Shown: one piece after another, positions 16,575 through 24,161 of the stretch
Numbering within the stretch: position 1 is the first letter of the stretch
Layout: every line of letters begins with the position of its first letter
Origin: Pseudoduganella ginsengisoli
GTDB taxonomy: Bacteria > Pseudomonadota > Gammaproteobacteria > Burkholderiales > Burkholderiaceae_D
Reading direction: 5' to 3'
Length of the DNA: 64,000 nt
NCBI RefSeq assembly: GCF_009720865.1
Contig: NZ_WNLA01000027.1
Coordinates: 1 to 64,000 of the forward strand
Program-made: the position numbers and the translations under genes
The notes under the pieces: model-generated
What the model was told of the DNA's origin: nothing
Database searches by the model: none
The model's input: only the letters and a program-made list of their open reading frames with translations

Positions 16575-19355
16575 ATGGACGGCGCAAGAACGTGGATACA
16601 GTCGGTGCTCGACAGCGAAAGCCAGCATGGCCGTTTGTTGACGATGGCGTTCCCGCGCGGCGATGGGCCGGCATACGCGGTACTGCTGGTGAATACGCTG
16701 CATGCGCGCGAAGAGTTGTCGCGCTCTTTCCGCTACGAGGTGGAATTGCTGTCGGACGATGCGCACATTGCGCTGACCGACATGATGGCCAGGATGGTCA
16801 CGATTTCCCTGGTGCGCAATGACGGATCGCAGCGCCACTTCAACGGTTACGTGACGGAGTTCAGGCTGCTGGGCGCCGATGGCGGGCTGGCGACCTACCG
16901 CATGGTGCTGGAACCGTGGATGGCGTTTACGCGGCTGCGCCAGGATTGCGTCAGCTTCCATGGCCGCACCGTGGCGCAGATCACGGAACTGACGTTGCGC
17001 CATTGCGTGCAGCACGACTGGAAAACGCGTTTGACGCGCGATGACCCGCCCATCACGTGCGCCAATCAATACAACGAAACGGATTACAACCACTTGCACC
17101 GGCGCTGGGAAGCGCTGGGCTGGCATTACTGGTACGAGCACCGCGCCGATGGCCACACGTTGTGGCTGGCCGATGACACCATGGGCGCCGCAGCCATCGA
17201 TGCGCGGGAAGGTACGTTCGCGGCAGAGGGCATGCCGTTCCGCAGCGAGGCTGGTTCGCAGGAAGATGACAGCATCCACCAGTGGCAAGCCGTGCGCCGC
17301 CTGGGCGCCAGCGTATTGACGTTGTCCACGTTTGACTACAAGTTCCCATCGCCGAGCCATATTTCCGCGCGCACCCGCCACCCGCAGGGCGACCGCTTCG
17401 ATCATGAAGTGCATGAATATGCGGGCGCCGTGGCCTATCACGGCAGCCGCGAAGGCGAACCCCTGGCGCAGCGCCGCAGTGACGGGCGCGAAGCGCTGTA
17501 CCAGTACTTTGAAGCGTCCGGCAATGACCGCAGTGCGCAGCCGGGGCGGTATTTCAGGCTGGAAGAGCATTTCAGCGCCGAGGCTCCCCTGGCGGAAATC
17601 GGCGATCCGTCGCGCGAAGGCCGCTGTTATTTGATTCTGTCCGTCGAGCATACCGCCACCAACAATTATCAGGACGGGCGGCACGCGGAGTCGAAATACA
17701 CGAACCGCTTTACGTGCATCCGCCAGCAGCGGCGCTGGTATCCGGAGCGGGGGTATCACAGCACGCCGTGTCCTGATCCGGGTGTGCAGACGGCCATTGT
17801 CGTCGGGCCTGCGGGGCAGGAGATTCATACGGATGCGCTGGGGCGCATCAAGGTGCAGTTTCATTGGGACCGGCAGGGGAAAGGGACGGGCGGGAATTCG
17901 CCGTGGGTGCGGGTGGCGATGCCGGTGGCTGGGGCGGGGTTCGGGCAGATCGGGTTGCCACGGGTGGGGGAGGAAGTGGTGGTGCAGTTTGTGAATGGGA
18001 ATGTGGATCATCCGATTGTCACGGGGGTGGTTTACAACGGCGCGAATGCGGTGCCTTGGGCGTTGCCGGAACAGCGGGCGTTGTCGGGGTGGCGGAGCCG
18101 GGAGTTGGGTGGTCAGCGTGGCAATCAGCTGGTGATGGATGACACGCGGGATCAATTGCAGGCGCAATTGCGCAGTGATCATTTGCATAGCCAGTTGGGG
18201 CTGGGGCATATCGTGCGGGTGGAGAGTGCTTCTGGCCGTGGAGAAGCACGCGGGGATGGGTTTGAGTTGCGGACGGATGGGCATGGGGTGGTGCGGGCGG
18301 GGAAGGGGATGCTGGTTACCACGGAGGAGAGGGCGGGAGCCCGTTCCCATATCGCCAGCATGGAAGAAACCGCGATGCGCCTGGACCGGGTGCAGGCCAG
18401 TCATGCCAGTTTGGCGGAACTCGCCCAGCCTCATGATGGCGATGCGGCACGCCAGCAAACCGATGTCATCAAGGCGCTGGAAACCCAGCAGCATGCAATC
18501 GGTGGCAAAGACGCCAAGGCTCTTGCGTCGCATCTCGTGTTTGCCAGTCCGGCAGGCATTGCCAGTTCCACTGCAGGCAGTACGCATATCGCCAGCGACC
18601 AGCACACGGCGCTCAGTTGCGGCAAGAGTTTGTCGCTGTCCAGCGGGGAGAGCTTGTTCGCCACGGTGAAGCGGTCATTGCGGTTATTCGTGCAGCAGGC
18701 CGGCATGAAGCTGGTGGCTGCTGCGGGGGACATCGATATTCAGGCGCTCACGGACAATATCCGGTTGCTGTCCAAGCTGGAGATATCCCATACGGCTAAC
18801 CGGATTCTGATTACTGCCAAGGAAGAGGTGGTCATTGATGGTGGCGGCAGTTATCTGAGATTCAGTGCGGACGGCATCGAGCAGGGCACCAACGGAAACT
18901 ACGTGGCGCATGCGGCGAAGCACAGCTTTGTGGGGCCGAAGAATCGTGATGTGGATTTGGTGATGCCGCCGCTGCAGAAAGCAAAAGGTAAGGGTGCTCT
19001 TCACTTGGGATCGCACGCCAACGCAAGTGGGCGGGCGTGTAGGGGATTGCCGTGCAAGCTTTATAAGGACGGTGCTTTGTTGGAGCAAACGAAGTTCGAT
19101 GAGGATGGGACGCTGAAGTTCAAGCACGAGTTGGACGAAGCATCGACGTATCACGTTGAGCTTCCGGGAGGCCAGCGCTATGAAATCGTACCAGACGATA
19201 TGAGCGAACAGCACAAAGTGTGTGCCGGGATGGGGTACCACGGATACAGCAATCCAGGTGGATCAATTGTCGATGAGTGTCCGGATAAAGAACAGGACCG
19301 TATCGATGCTAATCCCATGACGCGTGAGGAGGAAAGCAATGGGACGGATGAATAG
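16575..19355 (+). CDS. vgrG: Type VI secretion spike protein VgrG with C-terminal extension
   Basis: A 926-residue TssI/VgrG protein. The gp27-like base is at about 25-380, followed by the OB-fold/gp5-like neck (QEIHTDALGRIKVQFHWDRQG, SPWVRVAMPVAGAGFGQIGLPRVGEEVVVQF). A DUF2345-type beta-helical region follows (about 610-790). The last 120 residues are a separate beta-rich module (GRACRGLPCKLYKDGALLEQ ... YHVELPGGQRYEI) with the look of a transthyretin-like cargo adaptor. DNA composition changes: the core is very G-rich, the tail after about 18,950 is lower in GC like the effector gene that follows. The ribosome site GGGGGA precedes the ATG. It overlaps the phospholipase gene by 17 bases, implying that protein is its cargo. 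Confidence 0.93.
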   Translation: MDGARTWIQSVLDSESQHGRLLTMAFPRGDGPAYAVLLVNTLHAREELSRSFRYEVELLSDDAHIALTDMMARMVTISLVRNDGSQRHFNGYVTEFRLLGADGGLATYRMVLEPWMAFTRLRQDCVSFHGRTVAQITELTLRHCVQHDWKTRLTRDDPPITCANQYNETDYNHLHRRWEALGWHYWYEHRADGHTLWLADDTMGAAAIDAREGTFAAEGMPFRSEAGSQEDDSIHQWQAVRRLGASVLTLSTFDYKFPSPSHISARTRHPQGDRFDHEVHEYAGAVAYHGSREGEPLAQRRSDGREALYQYFEASGNDRSAQPGRYFRLEEHFSAEAPLAEIGDPSREGRCYLILSVEHTATNNYQDGRHAESKYTNRFTCIRQQRRWYPERGYHSTPCPDPGVQTAIVVGPAGQEIHTDALGRIKVQFHWDRQGKGTGGNSPWVRVAMPVAGAGFGQIGLPRVGEEVVVQFVNGNVDHPIVTGVVYNGANAVPWALPEQRALSGWRSRELGGQRGNQLVMDDTRDQLQAQLRSDHLHSQLGLGHIVRVESASGRGEARGDGFELRTDGHGVVRAGKGMLVTTEERAGARSHIASMEETAMRLDRVQASHASLAELAQPHDGDAARQQTDVIKALETQQHAIGGKDAKALASHLVFASPAGIASSTAGSTHIASDQHTALSCGKSLSLSSGESLFATVKRSLRLFVQQAGMKLVAAAGDIDIQALTDNIRLLSKLEISHTANRILITAKEEVVIDGGGSYLRFSADGIEQGTNGNYVAHAAKHSFVGPKNRDVDLVMPPLQKAKGKGALHLGSHANASGRACRGLPCKLYKDGALLEQTKFDEDGTLKFKHELDEASTYHVELPGGQRYEIVPDDMSEQHKVCAGMGYHGYSNPGGSIVDECPDKEQDRIDANPMTREEESNGTDE

Positions 19356-21291
19356 TAACGCTGCGCTTTACGAAGACAATGTTTATTACAACCGGGATAT
19401 GGGTCCCTATCAATCTTTGTCACTACCTTGGTGGGTCAAGACTCCGGAGCGGACATATCCTGTGCGGCATGGTTGCCGCATCGAACCTCTGGTTTGCGGC
19501 GAACGGGTGTTTGGGCAGATCGCACGGGACTTGGAGTCGGCAAAGAGCAGTGTGGACATTATTACGTGGGGCTTTGATCCTGGCATGGTATTGGTACGTG
19601 GCAAGACGGCACGAGACGGAGTTCGTTATGGCGATTTGCTGAAGAAGATTGCCTCTGATCCTAGCCATCCTGTAAAGGTGCGCCTAGTAATTTGGCACGA
19701 CAGCATCATGACGCACTTCGCTGTTGGCAACATGCCGGGATATTACGGATCCTGGACTACGCATTTCGTTGCGTCGATCAGCCACTATTACAGTGAAGAG
19801 CATCAGGCTTACAACGTTGATTGGTTTAAGAGTGTGTTGTCTGGGAACGCACCGAACATTGAGTTGCGAGTTCGGGAAATTCCAGTCAGCCTGCTTTCGC
19901 AGTCACTGAACGATGAATCTCCGCCGCGCGCCGCGTCAGCGTTGGGTTCCATGCTGTTCGCGACGCATCATCAAAAGATGGTGTTGATTGATTATGAGCG
20001 CCGTCAGGCCGCAATAGGTTATGTGATGGGACACAATTCCATTACGGATTACTGGGATACAAAACAGCACAAGTTCCAGGATGCCAGGCGAGAGCGCTTC
20101 TACAAAAAGAACCCAACGGAGGCTTGGAATCAGGGGCCGGATCTTGGGACGACGTCGGGCGGAACGTACACTCCTACAGAGTATGAGCAGCAGCAGAAAG
20201 AACGCGCAGTGCAGTCGTTTTTGGACAGGAACTCTTTTGTGGCCATGCCGTACCAAGATGTGTCGTGCCGCGTATGCGGCCCCATTTTATATGACTTGAA
20301 TCATAACTTTTGCCAAGCGTGGCGCGAATCACGAGAACAAATGTCATTAGCTACAGAGGCACTGTGGGCTGCTACTAGAAATTCCGTCGCTGATGTCTTT
20401 TTACGTATCACGCAGGCTGTAGGGGATCATATCGAACCAAGAGCCAGCGAGGCATTCATACGGCAACGTCAGCAAATTCCCTTTAAGGCATTTGCAAGCG
20501 AGCAGTTTCAGCACAGTATGCAATTGCTCAGAACGCAGCCCCAGCACAAGGAAAAAACGATCAAGGAATGTTATGCGAACTTGACCCGGCTAACATACCA
20601 TTACATGTTTATTCAGAACCAATACGTGCAATACAAAGACTGGGTTGAGTACTTATTTGATTGCATTAGCGAAAAGCGGTTGCTAGGGTATAAGGCGCCA
20701 CTTTATCTCTTCATCTTGACATCGACGCCAGAACGCGCAGGTATGGATGTGCCAACCTATGAGGTGGCTTACCGTGTCGGGTACAGCCAGGCGATGCCTG
20801 TCATTCAAGCCCTGAATCAGAGGAATTTTGAACAGGGCGTGAAAGAAAAACCGTTGACCCCTGCCGAGCTGTCGCTTCAGGGAATTAATGTGGTTATGGG
20901 ATCAATGTGGACCTGCAAAGAAGTACCTGCGGGGAGAAAATTGATGGCGGACGAGTACGAGGAAATATACATTCATGCCAAAGTGGCGATTGTTGACGAT
21001 TCGGCGTTTACGATCGGTTCCGCCAATCTGAATTTGCGTAGTATGGCAATTGACAGCGAACTCAATGTCTTAAGCCAGGCGAAGGACGCGGCGTACCAGT
21101 TGAGGTGCGAACTGTTTGAGCAGTGCGTGGGAAAACGTGGGCCGGAACAGTTTGAAAGCATGAGCGACGCCTATCAGGATTGGCGTAAGACAGCGAGAGA
21201 GAATCGTCGCTATAAAGAGCTGGGGTTGCCGCTTAAAGGAAGCTTGGTGGAATTTCATGTTGATCGTCAGCCGGCAAGGCCGTTGGTATGA
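19339..21291 (+). CDS. Phospholipase D family T6SS effector (Tle5-like)
   Basis: A 650-residue protein with two HKD catalytic motifs: HHQKMVLIDYERRQAAIGY around residue 210 and IHAKVAIVDDSAFTIGSANLNLRS around residue 550, the duplicated phospholipase D active site. Size, spacing and position next to vgrG fit the Tle5 (PldA/PldB-like) lipase effectors, which hydrolyse phospholipids in target cells. No secretion signal is present, as expected for T6SS cargo. The ATG at 19339 has an AGGAGG site 6 bases upstream; an in-frame GTG at 19324 overlaps that site. GC content is clearly below that of the chromosome core. The stop overlaps the start of the Sel1-repeat gene by 4 bases, suggesting coupled expression with its immunity partner. 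Confidence 0.88.
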   Translation: MGRMNSNAALYEDNVYYNRDMGPYQSLSLPWWVKTPERTYPVRHGCRIEPLVCGERVFGQIARDLESAKSSVDIITWGFDPGMVLVRGKTARDGVRYGDLLKKIASDPSHPVKVRLVIWHDSIMTHFAVGNMPGYYGSWTTHFVASISHYYSEEHQAYNVDWFKSVLSGNAPNIELRVREIPVSLLSQSLNDESPPRAASALGSMLFATHHQKMVLIDYERRQAAIGYVMGHNSITDYWDTKQHKFQDARRERFYKKNPTEAWNQGPDLGTTSGGTYTPTEYEQQQKERAVQSFLDRNSFVAMPYQDVSCRVCGPILYDLNHNFCQAWRESREQMSLATEALWAATRNSVADVFLRITQAVGDHIEPRASEAFIRQRQQIPFKAFASEQFQHSMQLLRTQPQHKEKTIKECYANLTRLTYHYMFIQNQYVQYKDWVEYLFDCISEKRLLGYKAPLYLFILTSTPERAGMDVPTYEVAYRVGYSQAMPVIQALNQRNFEQGVKEKPLTPAELSLQGINVVMGSMWTCKEVPAGRKLMADEYEEIYIHAKVAIVDDSAFTIGSANLNLRSMAIDSELNVLSQAKDAAYQLRCELFEQCVGKRGPEQFESMSDAYQDWRKTARENRRYKELGLPLKGSLVEFHVDRQPARPLV

Positions 21292-22307
21292 CACTGCTAC
21301 ACCGAAAGAGCTGGCGCTCCCTATCACTCGCCATAATGGCTGGAATTGCTTTATTCGGATTTGCTGTGCAAATGGAGGAACATCACACCATGCATACGAT
21401 GCCCGGCTTTCTTGAACCATTTGATGCAAAAGGGGACGTACCGAAATGCGCTCGCTGGAAGGAGCATATGCCTGAGAAGCGCGATCCAGAGGTGTATCGA
21501 ATTTACATGGAAGCGCGTAAGCGGTGGCGCACAAAGATTGCTTGGGAATTCACTAGGGAAGAGTTGTTAAGTATATCCGCGGACGTTCAGTTTGCAGCAA
21601 GCAAAGGTGACTGGGGAGCGAAGGCTTTACTGGCGCACTTTTATCTGCAAGGTCTGGGACCGCTGCCGACAAACAATGTTTTGCAGAAGGATCTGAACAA
21701 AGCAGTGGAAATACAACGGGAGGCTGTAGCAAACGGCCAGCCCTGGGGATATTATGATCTTGGGGTCGCTTATGAATATGGTTATGGCGATATTGAGCCG
21801 GATGAGAAAATTGCGTGGGGCTATTACTTAAAGGCTGCGAAGCTGGGTAGTCCGGACGCGCAGATGGCGTTGGCTGCTGCCTATCGTAAAGCGGAGCGTC
21901 CAGAGGCGGAGCTCGCCATGTTTCAATGCGCTTATGCGCAGGGGCACGCTGCGGCGGCAGAGATTCTTGCTATAGATGCAGAGGGGATGGGGCGACTCAC
22001 AGATTCGCTGAGGCTTTATCAAGATGGCGTAAAACTTGGAGGCAAAAACTGTGCTGCGTCTTTGTACCTCATATTTGGGAAAGATAAGAGTTCTGCAAAA
22101 GACAATTCCTTGGATGGGCACCCCGTTACTGCTGATCCCGAACGCAGCCGTCGCTATGAAGAAATCATGAATGCATTGGCAATTAATCCCGACCTTAAAT
22201 TTGGCCGGCTGGATAAAGTTCTTCCCCTTCCTCCTGCAGCCTTACCAGAGTGGCACGGCATCGAAGCAGCATTAACGCCTGAACCGGAAGGCCCGCCTAC
22301 CTACTGA
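21288..22307 (+). CDS. Sel1-repeat protein, probable immunity to the phospholipase effector
   Basis: A 339-residue protein with an N-terminal hydrophobic signal or anchor (SLSLAIMAGIALFGFAV, residues 11-27), so probably periplasmic. The body has Sel1-like helical repeats: GAKALLAHFYLQGLGPLPTNN, WGYYDLGVAYEYGYGDIEPDEKIAWGYYLKAAKLGSPDAQ (here given in parts: YYDLGVAYEYGYG and YYLKAAKLGSPDAQMALAAAY) and further degenerate copies. Immunity proteins of Tle5-type phospholipases commonly carry Sel1 repeats and a signal sequence. Its ATG overlaps the effector stop (ATGA). The immunity role is inferred from context and architecture. Confidence 0.8.
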   Translation: MTLLHRKSWRSLSLAIMAGIALFGFAVQMEEHHTMHTMPGFLEPFDAKGDVPKCARWKEHMPEKRDPEVYRIYMEARKRWRTKIAWEFTREELLSISADVQFAASKGDWGAKALLAHFYLQGLGPLPTNNVLQKDLNKAVEIQREAVANGQPWGYYDLGVAYEYGYGDIEPDEKIAWGYYLKAAKLGSPDAQMALAAAYRKAERPEAELAMFQCAYAQGHAAAAEILAIDAEGMGRLTDSLRLYQDGVKLGGKNCAASLYLIFGKDKSSAKDNSLDGHPVTADPERSRRYEEIMNALAINPDLKFGRLDKVLPLPPAALPEWHGIEAALTPEPEGPPTY

Positions 22308-22463
22308 CAAGCTTTTCTGTCGAAGGAGTTCAGCTTCCATACGGAAATTTTAGAATCGCGACTGTCCCCTAGGGTCACCGCAAGCAAGGTCGGAGATTCT
22401 ATCGATGACAGTACTTAGTTGCATGGACTGATGATTTCATTTGTCAGAATGCTGCGTAGGGTA

Positions 22464-22485
22464 TGAGCCGGCGCAGTCCGGCTCA
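22464..22485. terminator. Hairpin between the two convergent T6SS cassettes
   Basis: TGAGCCGG (22464-22471) pairs perfectly with CCGGCTCA (22478-22485) around a 6-base loop, followed by ATAATTTAA. It lies in the 183-base gap between the Sel1 gene stop (22307) and the stop of the oppositely oriented immunity gene (22491), so it could terminate both transcripts. The T-tract is weak. Confidence 0.5.
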
Positions 22486-22490
22486 ATAAT

Positions 22491-22913
22491 TTAATGCGAT
22501 GATGGAGGTGCCTGCTTGGCCCAGTAGTAAACGCGCAGTGTTTCCCTCGTTTCGCCGGTTGCCATCAATTGCAGCCAGACCTTCCCCTTCCGATAGTAAA
22601 AAGTACAGACGGGCTTATCTGTCGGACATCCCTCTACTTCGACCACCCCGTTTCGATGCAGTTCGCAATCCAGCAAGACGCAATCTGGTTGCTCGTCCGC
22701 TCGCCAAGTTTTGAGCAGATTATAGGGCCGCCATCCTTGTTTTAAAATCTGCTTTCGAGCGGCAGTAAAGGTTGTCCCAACAACTAATCCGGATACCAGG
22801 TAAGGGAGCTTTCTGGCATCAACCGTCTCCGGATCGGGTGGATAAAAACGTAGATCGTAATCGGCGTCGAAATTAGCCGCAGAGAGTAGCGAGGCAAAGA
22901 GCAAAGCGTTCAT
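22491..22913 (-). CDS. Putative periplasmic immunity protein for the muramidase effector
   Basis: A 140-residue protein starting at the ATG at 22913, whose ATGA overlaps the stop of the muramidase gene. A short hydrophobic N-terminus (MNALLFASLLSAANFDADY) may be a signal sequence. The body has GTTFTAARKQILKQGWRPYN, a short motif seen in small periplasmic hypothetical proteins, and four cysteines (CVLLDCELH, EGCPTDKPVC) that could form disulfides. No known family can be named with confidence. Position directly after a toxin, tight coupling and an export-like N-terminus point to immunity; this is inference. Confidence 0.65.
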   Translation of the reverse strand: MNALLFASLLSAANFDADYDLRFYPPDPETVDARKLPYLVSGLVVGTTFTAARKQILKQGWRPYNLLKTWRADEQPDCVLLDCELHRNGVVEVEGCPTDKPVCTFYYRKGKVWLQLMATGETRETLRVYYWAKQAPPSSH

Positions 22914-23473
22914 TGGTTGACCTTTCCACCAGCAGCTACGTACCAAACGCGAAGCGTGTCGTATGAGTGCTTGCGAAGCGAAACCCATTCTTGGCCCTTC
23001 AGCAATTGAATGGCGGACTTCAATTTGCCAGCTAAAACATCTGGCATCGCTTTGCGAAATCGTATTGTTTCAACAGCAATTAGATCTTGTGTGTGGGGGG
23101 AGAAGTCGAGCAATCCTTGTGCTTTGATGCCGTGTTCCCTCCAACAGGCATCGTTTATCTGATACAGGCCAGATGCAGTGGATTTGTTTTCCAGGCCAAA
23201 ACCTGGGTGCGTGGATTCATCGGTGAATATCAGTTCCGGATGTTTGGCGTTCCAGCCGAATTTTGCGTGGTAATCGCCACCTTCGGATTTCCCAATCATG
23301 ACCAAAAATGCTTTAACATTGCTGTCTTCCAGATACTGCGTGTTTTCTTCTATACGTCGCTTGAGCTTGGAAAGACGGACCTCCTTAGCGTCGGAATTTT
23401 CGCTGAGAGTCGTTGTGCGGGTAGCTGTTTTCCTCAAGCGTTTTCCGTTTGGTGATATGACTTCTGAGTCCAT
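22910..23473 (-). CDS. Phage-lambda-type muramidase domain, probable T6SS cell-wall effector
   Basis: A 187-residue protein. After a basic, Ser/Thr-rich leader (1-50) it has the lambda-endolysin (GH104-like) pattern: VKAFLVMIGKSEGGDY with the candidate catalytic glutamate, a loop with FTDESTHPGF, STASGLYQINDACWREHG, FSPHTQDLIAVETIR and a C-terminal segment with WVSLRKHSYD. These enzymes cleave the MurNAc-GlcNAc bond. No signal peptide and no holin or other lysis gene is present; instead a PAAR gene lies 68 bases upstream, so delivery by T6SS is more likely than phage lysis. The downstream gene overlaps by 4 bases and probably encodes immunity. Confidence 0.78.
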   Translation of the reverse strand: MDSEVISPNGKRLRKTATRTTTLSENSDAKEVRLSKLKRRIEENTQYLEDSNVKAFLVMIGKSEGGDYHAKFGWNAKHPELIFTDESTHPGFGLENKSTASGLYQINDACWREHGIKAQGLLDFSPHTQDLIAVETIRFRKAMPDVLAGKLKSAIQLLKGQEWVSLRKHSYDTLRVWYVAAGGKVNQ

Positions 23474-23541
23474 GTTTACCTCTGCGAAAGTTGAAAAAGG
23501 TTAAGACTTCAGCTCAGTTGGACGCTGCGTCAAGAATCAAA

Positions 23542-24060
23542 TCAAATGTAGATGTCGACAGATTCAGCTTGCGCTGTTGCCGAAAGTAGGTGGGTATGCC
23601 CGACCGCATCTGTGATGCCGAATTCAAGGTCGCCATTCGCCCGACGGATGGCATATTCCGTAGCTTGGAGAGGGGTGCCGCTGTCCTCGTCTATGAGGAC
23701 ATACTTGTCGTCGAAGGATAACTGCTGAGGTGCCGAATGTGTCGATAGCGCGGGATCACTAGTGTGCTTTGATTGATGATTTGCAGCAGATGAACTGACA
23801 TCGATTGTTGCTGCATGCTGTGATGCGATAAGCGTGGCACCACACGCCGTCTTCATTCCTTCAACTGCCGTACCGATAGCGCCAAAGAAGTGGTTGTTTG
23901 TTCCCTCAATGATCGGAAAATCGCCTTTACATAAAGGGCAATACACTTTATGCCCTCGGCCAGCAATTGGTTTTCCAAAAAGGATGGCATGCGAAAAACC
24001 TTCCTTGACGATTCCACCATGCGATGTTCTGTCGCCTTGCCGAATAATCGCTTTGCCCAT
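23542..24060 (-). CDS. PAAR-domain protein (T6SS spike tip)
   Basis: A 172-residue protein. The N-terminal 95 residues form a PAAR domain (GDRTSHGGIVKEG, KPIAGRGHKVYCPLCKGDFPI, GMKTACGATLIAS) with conserved His/Cys metal ligands. The C-terminal part (about 115-172, DKYVLIDEDSGTPLQATEYAI ...) is a small beta domain often found on PAAR proteins of this type and likely docks cargo. It heads a three-gene minus-strand cassette with the muramidase and its putative immunity partner. It would sharpen the VgrG spike and recruit the effector. Confidence 0.88.
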   Translation of the reverse strand: MGKAIIRQGDRTSHGGIVKEGFSHAILFGKPIAGRGHKVYCPLCKGDFPIIEGTNNHFFGAIGTAVEGMKTACGATLIASQHAATIDVSSSAANHQSKHTSDPALSTHSAPQQLSFDDKYVLIDEDSGTPLQATEYAIRRANGDLEFGITDAVGHTHLLSATAQAESVDIYI

Positions 24061-24161
24061 AACTGTCTTTCTTAAAAGAAAAACCTGAGCTTACGAAGCG
24101 GCGACAGACAAGGCATTGATTTCCGACAATCCTATATCTAACAATTTGATGAAAGTGGTGT

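Noticed and set aside
16560..18605. A 681-codon open frame on the minus strand
   Set aside because: It is antisense to vgrG and has an improbable His/Pro/Arg composition.
22910..23473. Prophage origin for the lambda-type muramidase
   Set aside because: No other phage genes (holin, capsid, integrase) are nearby and a PAAR gene precedes it in the same operon.
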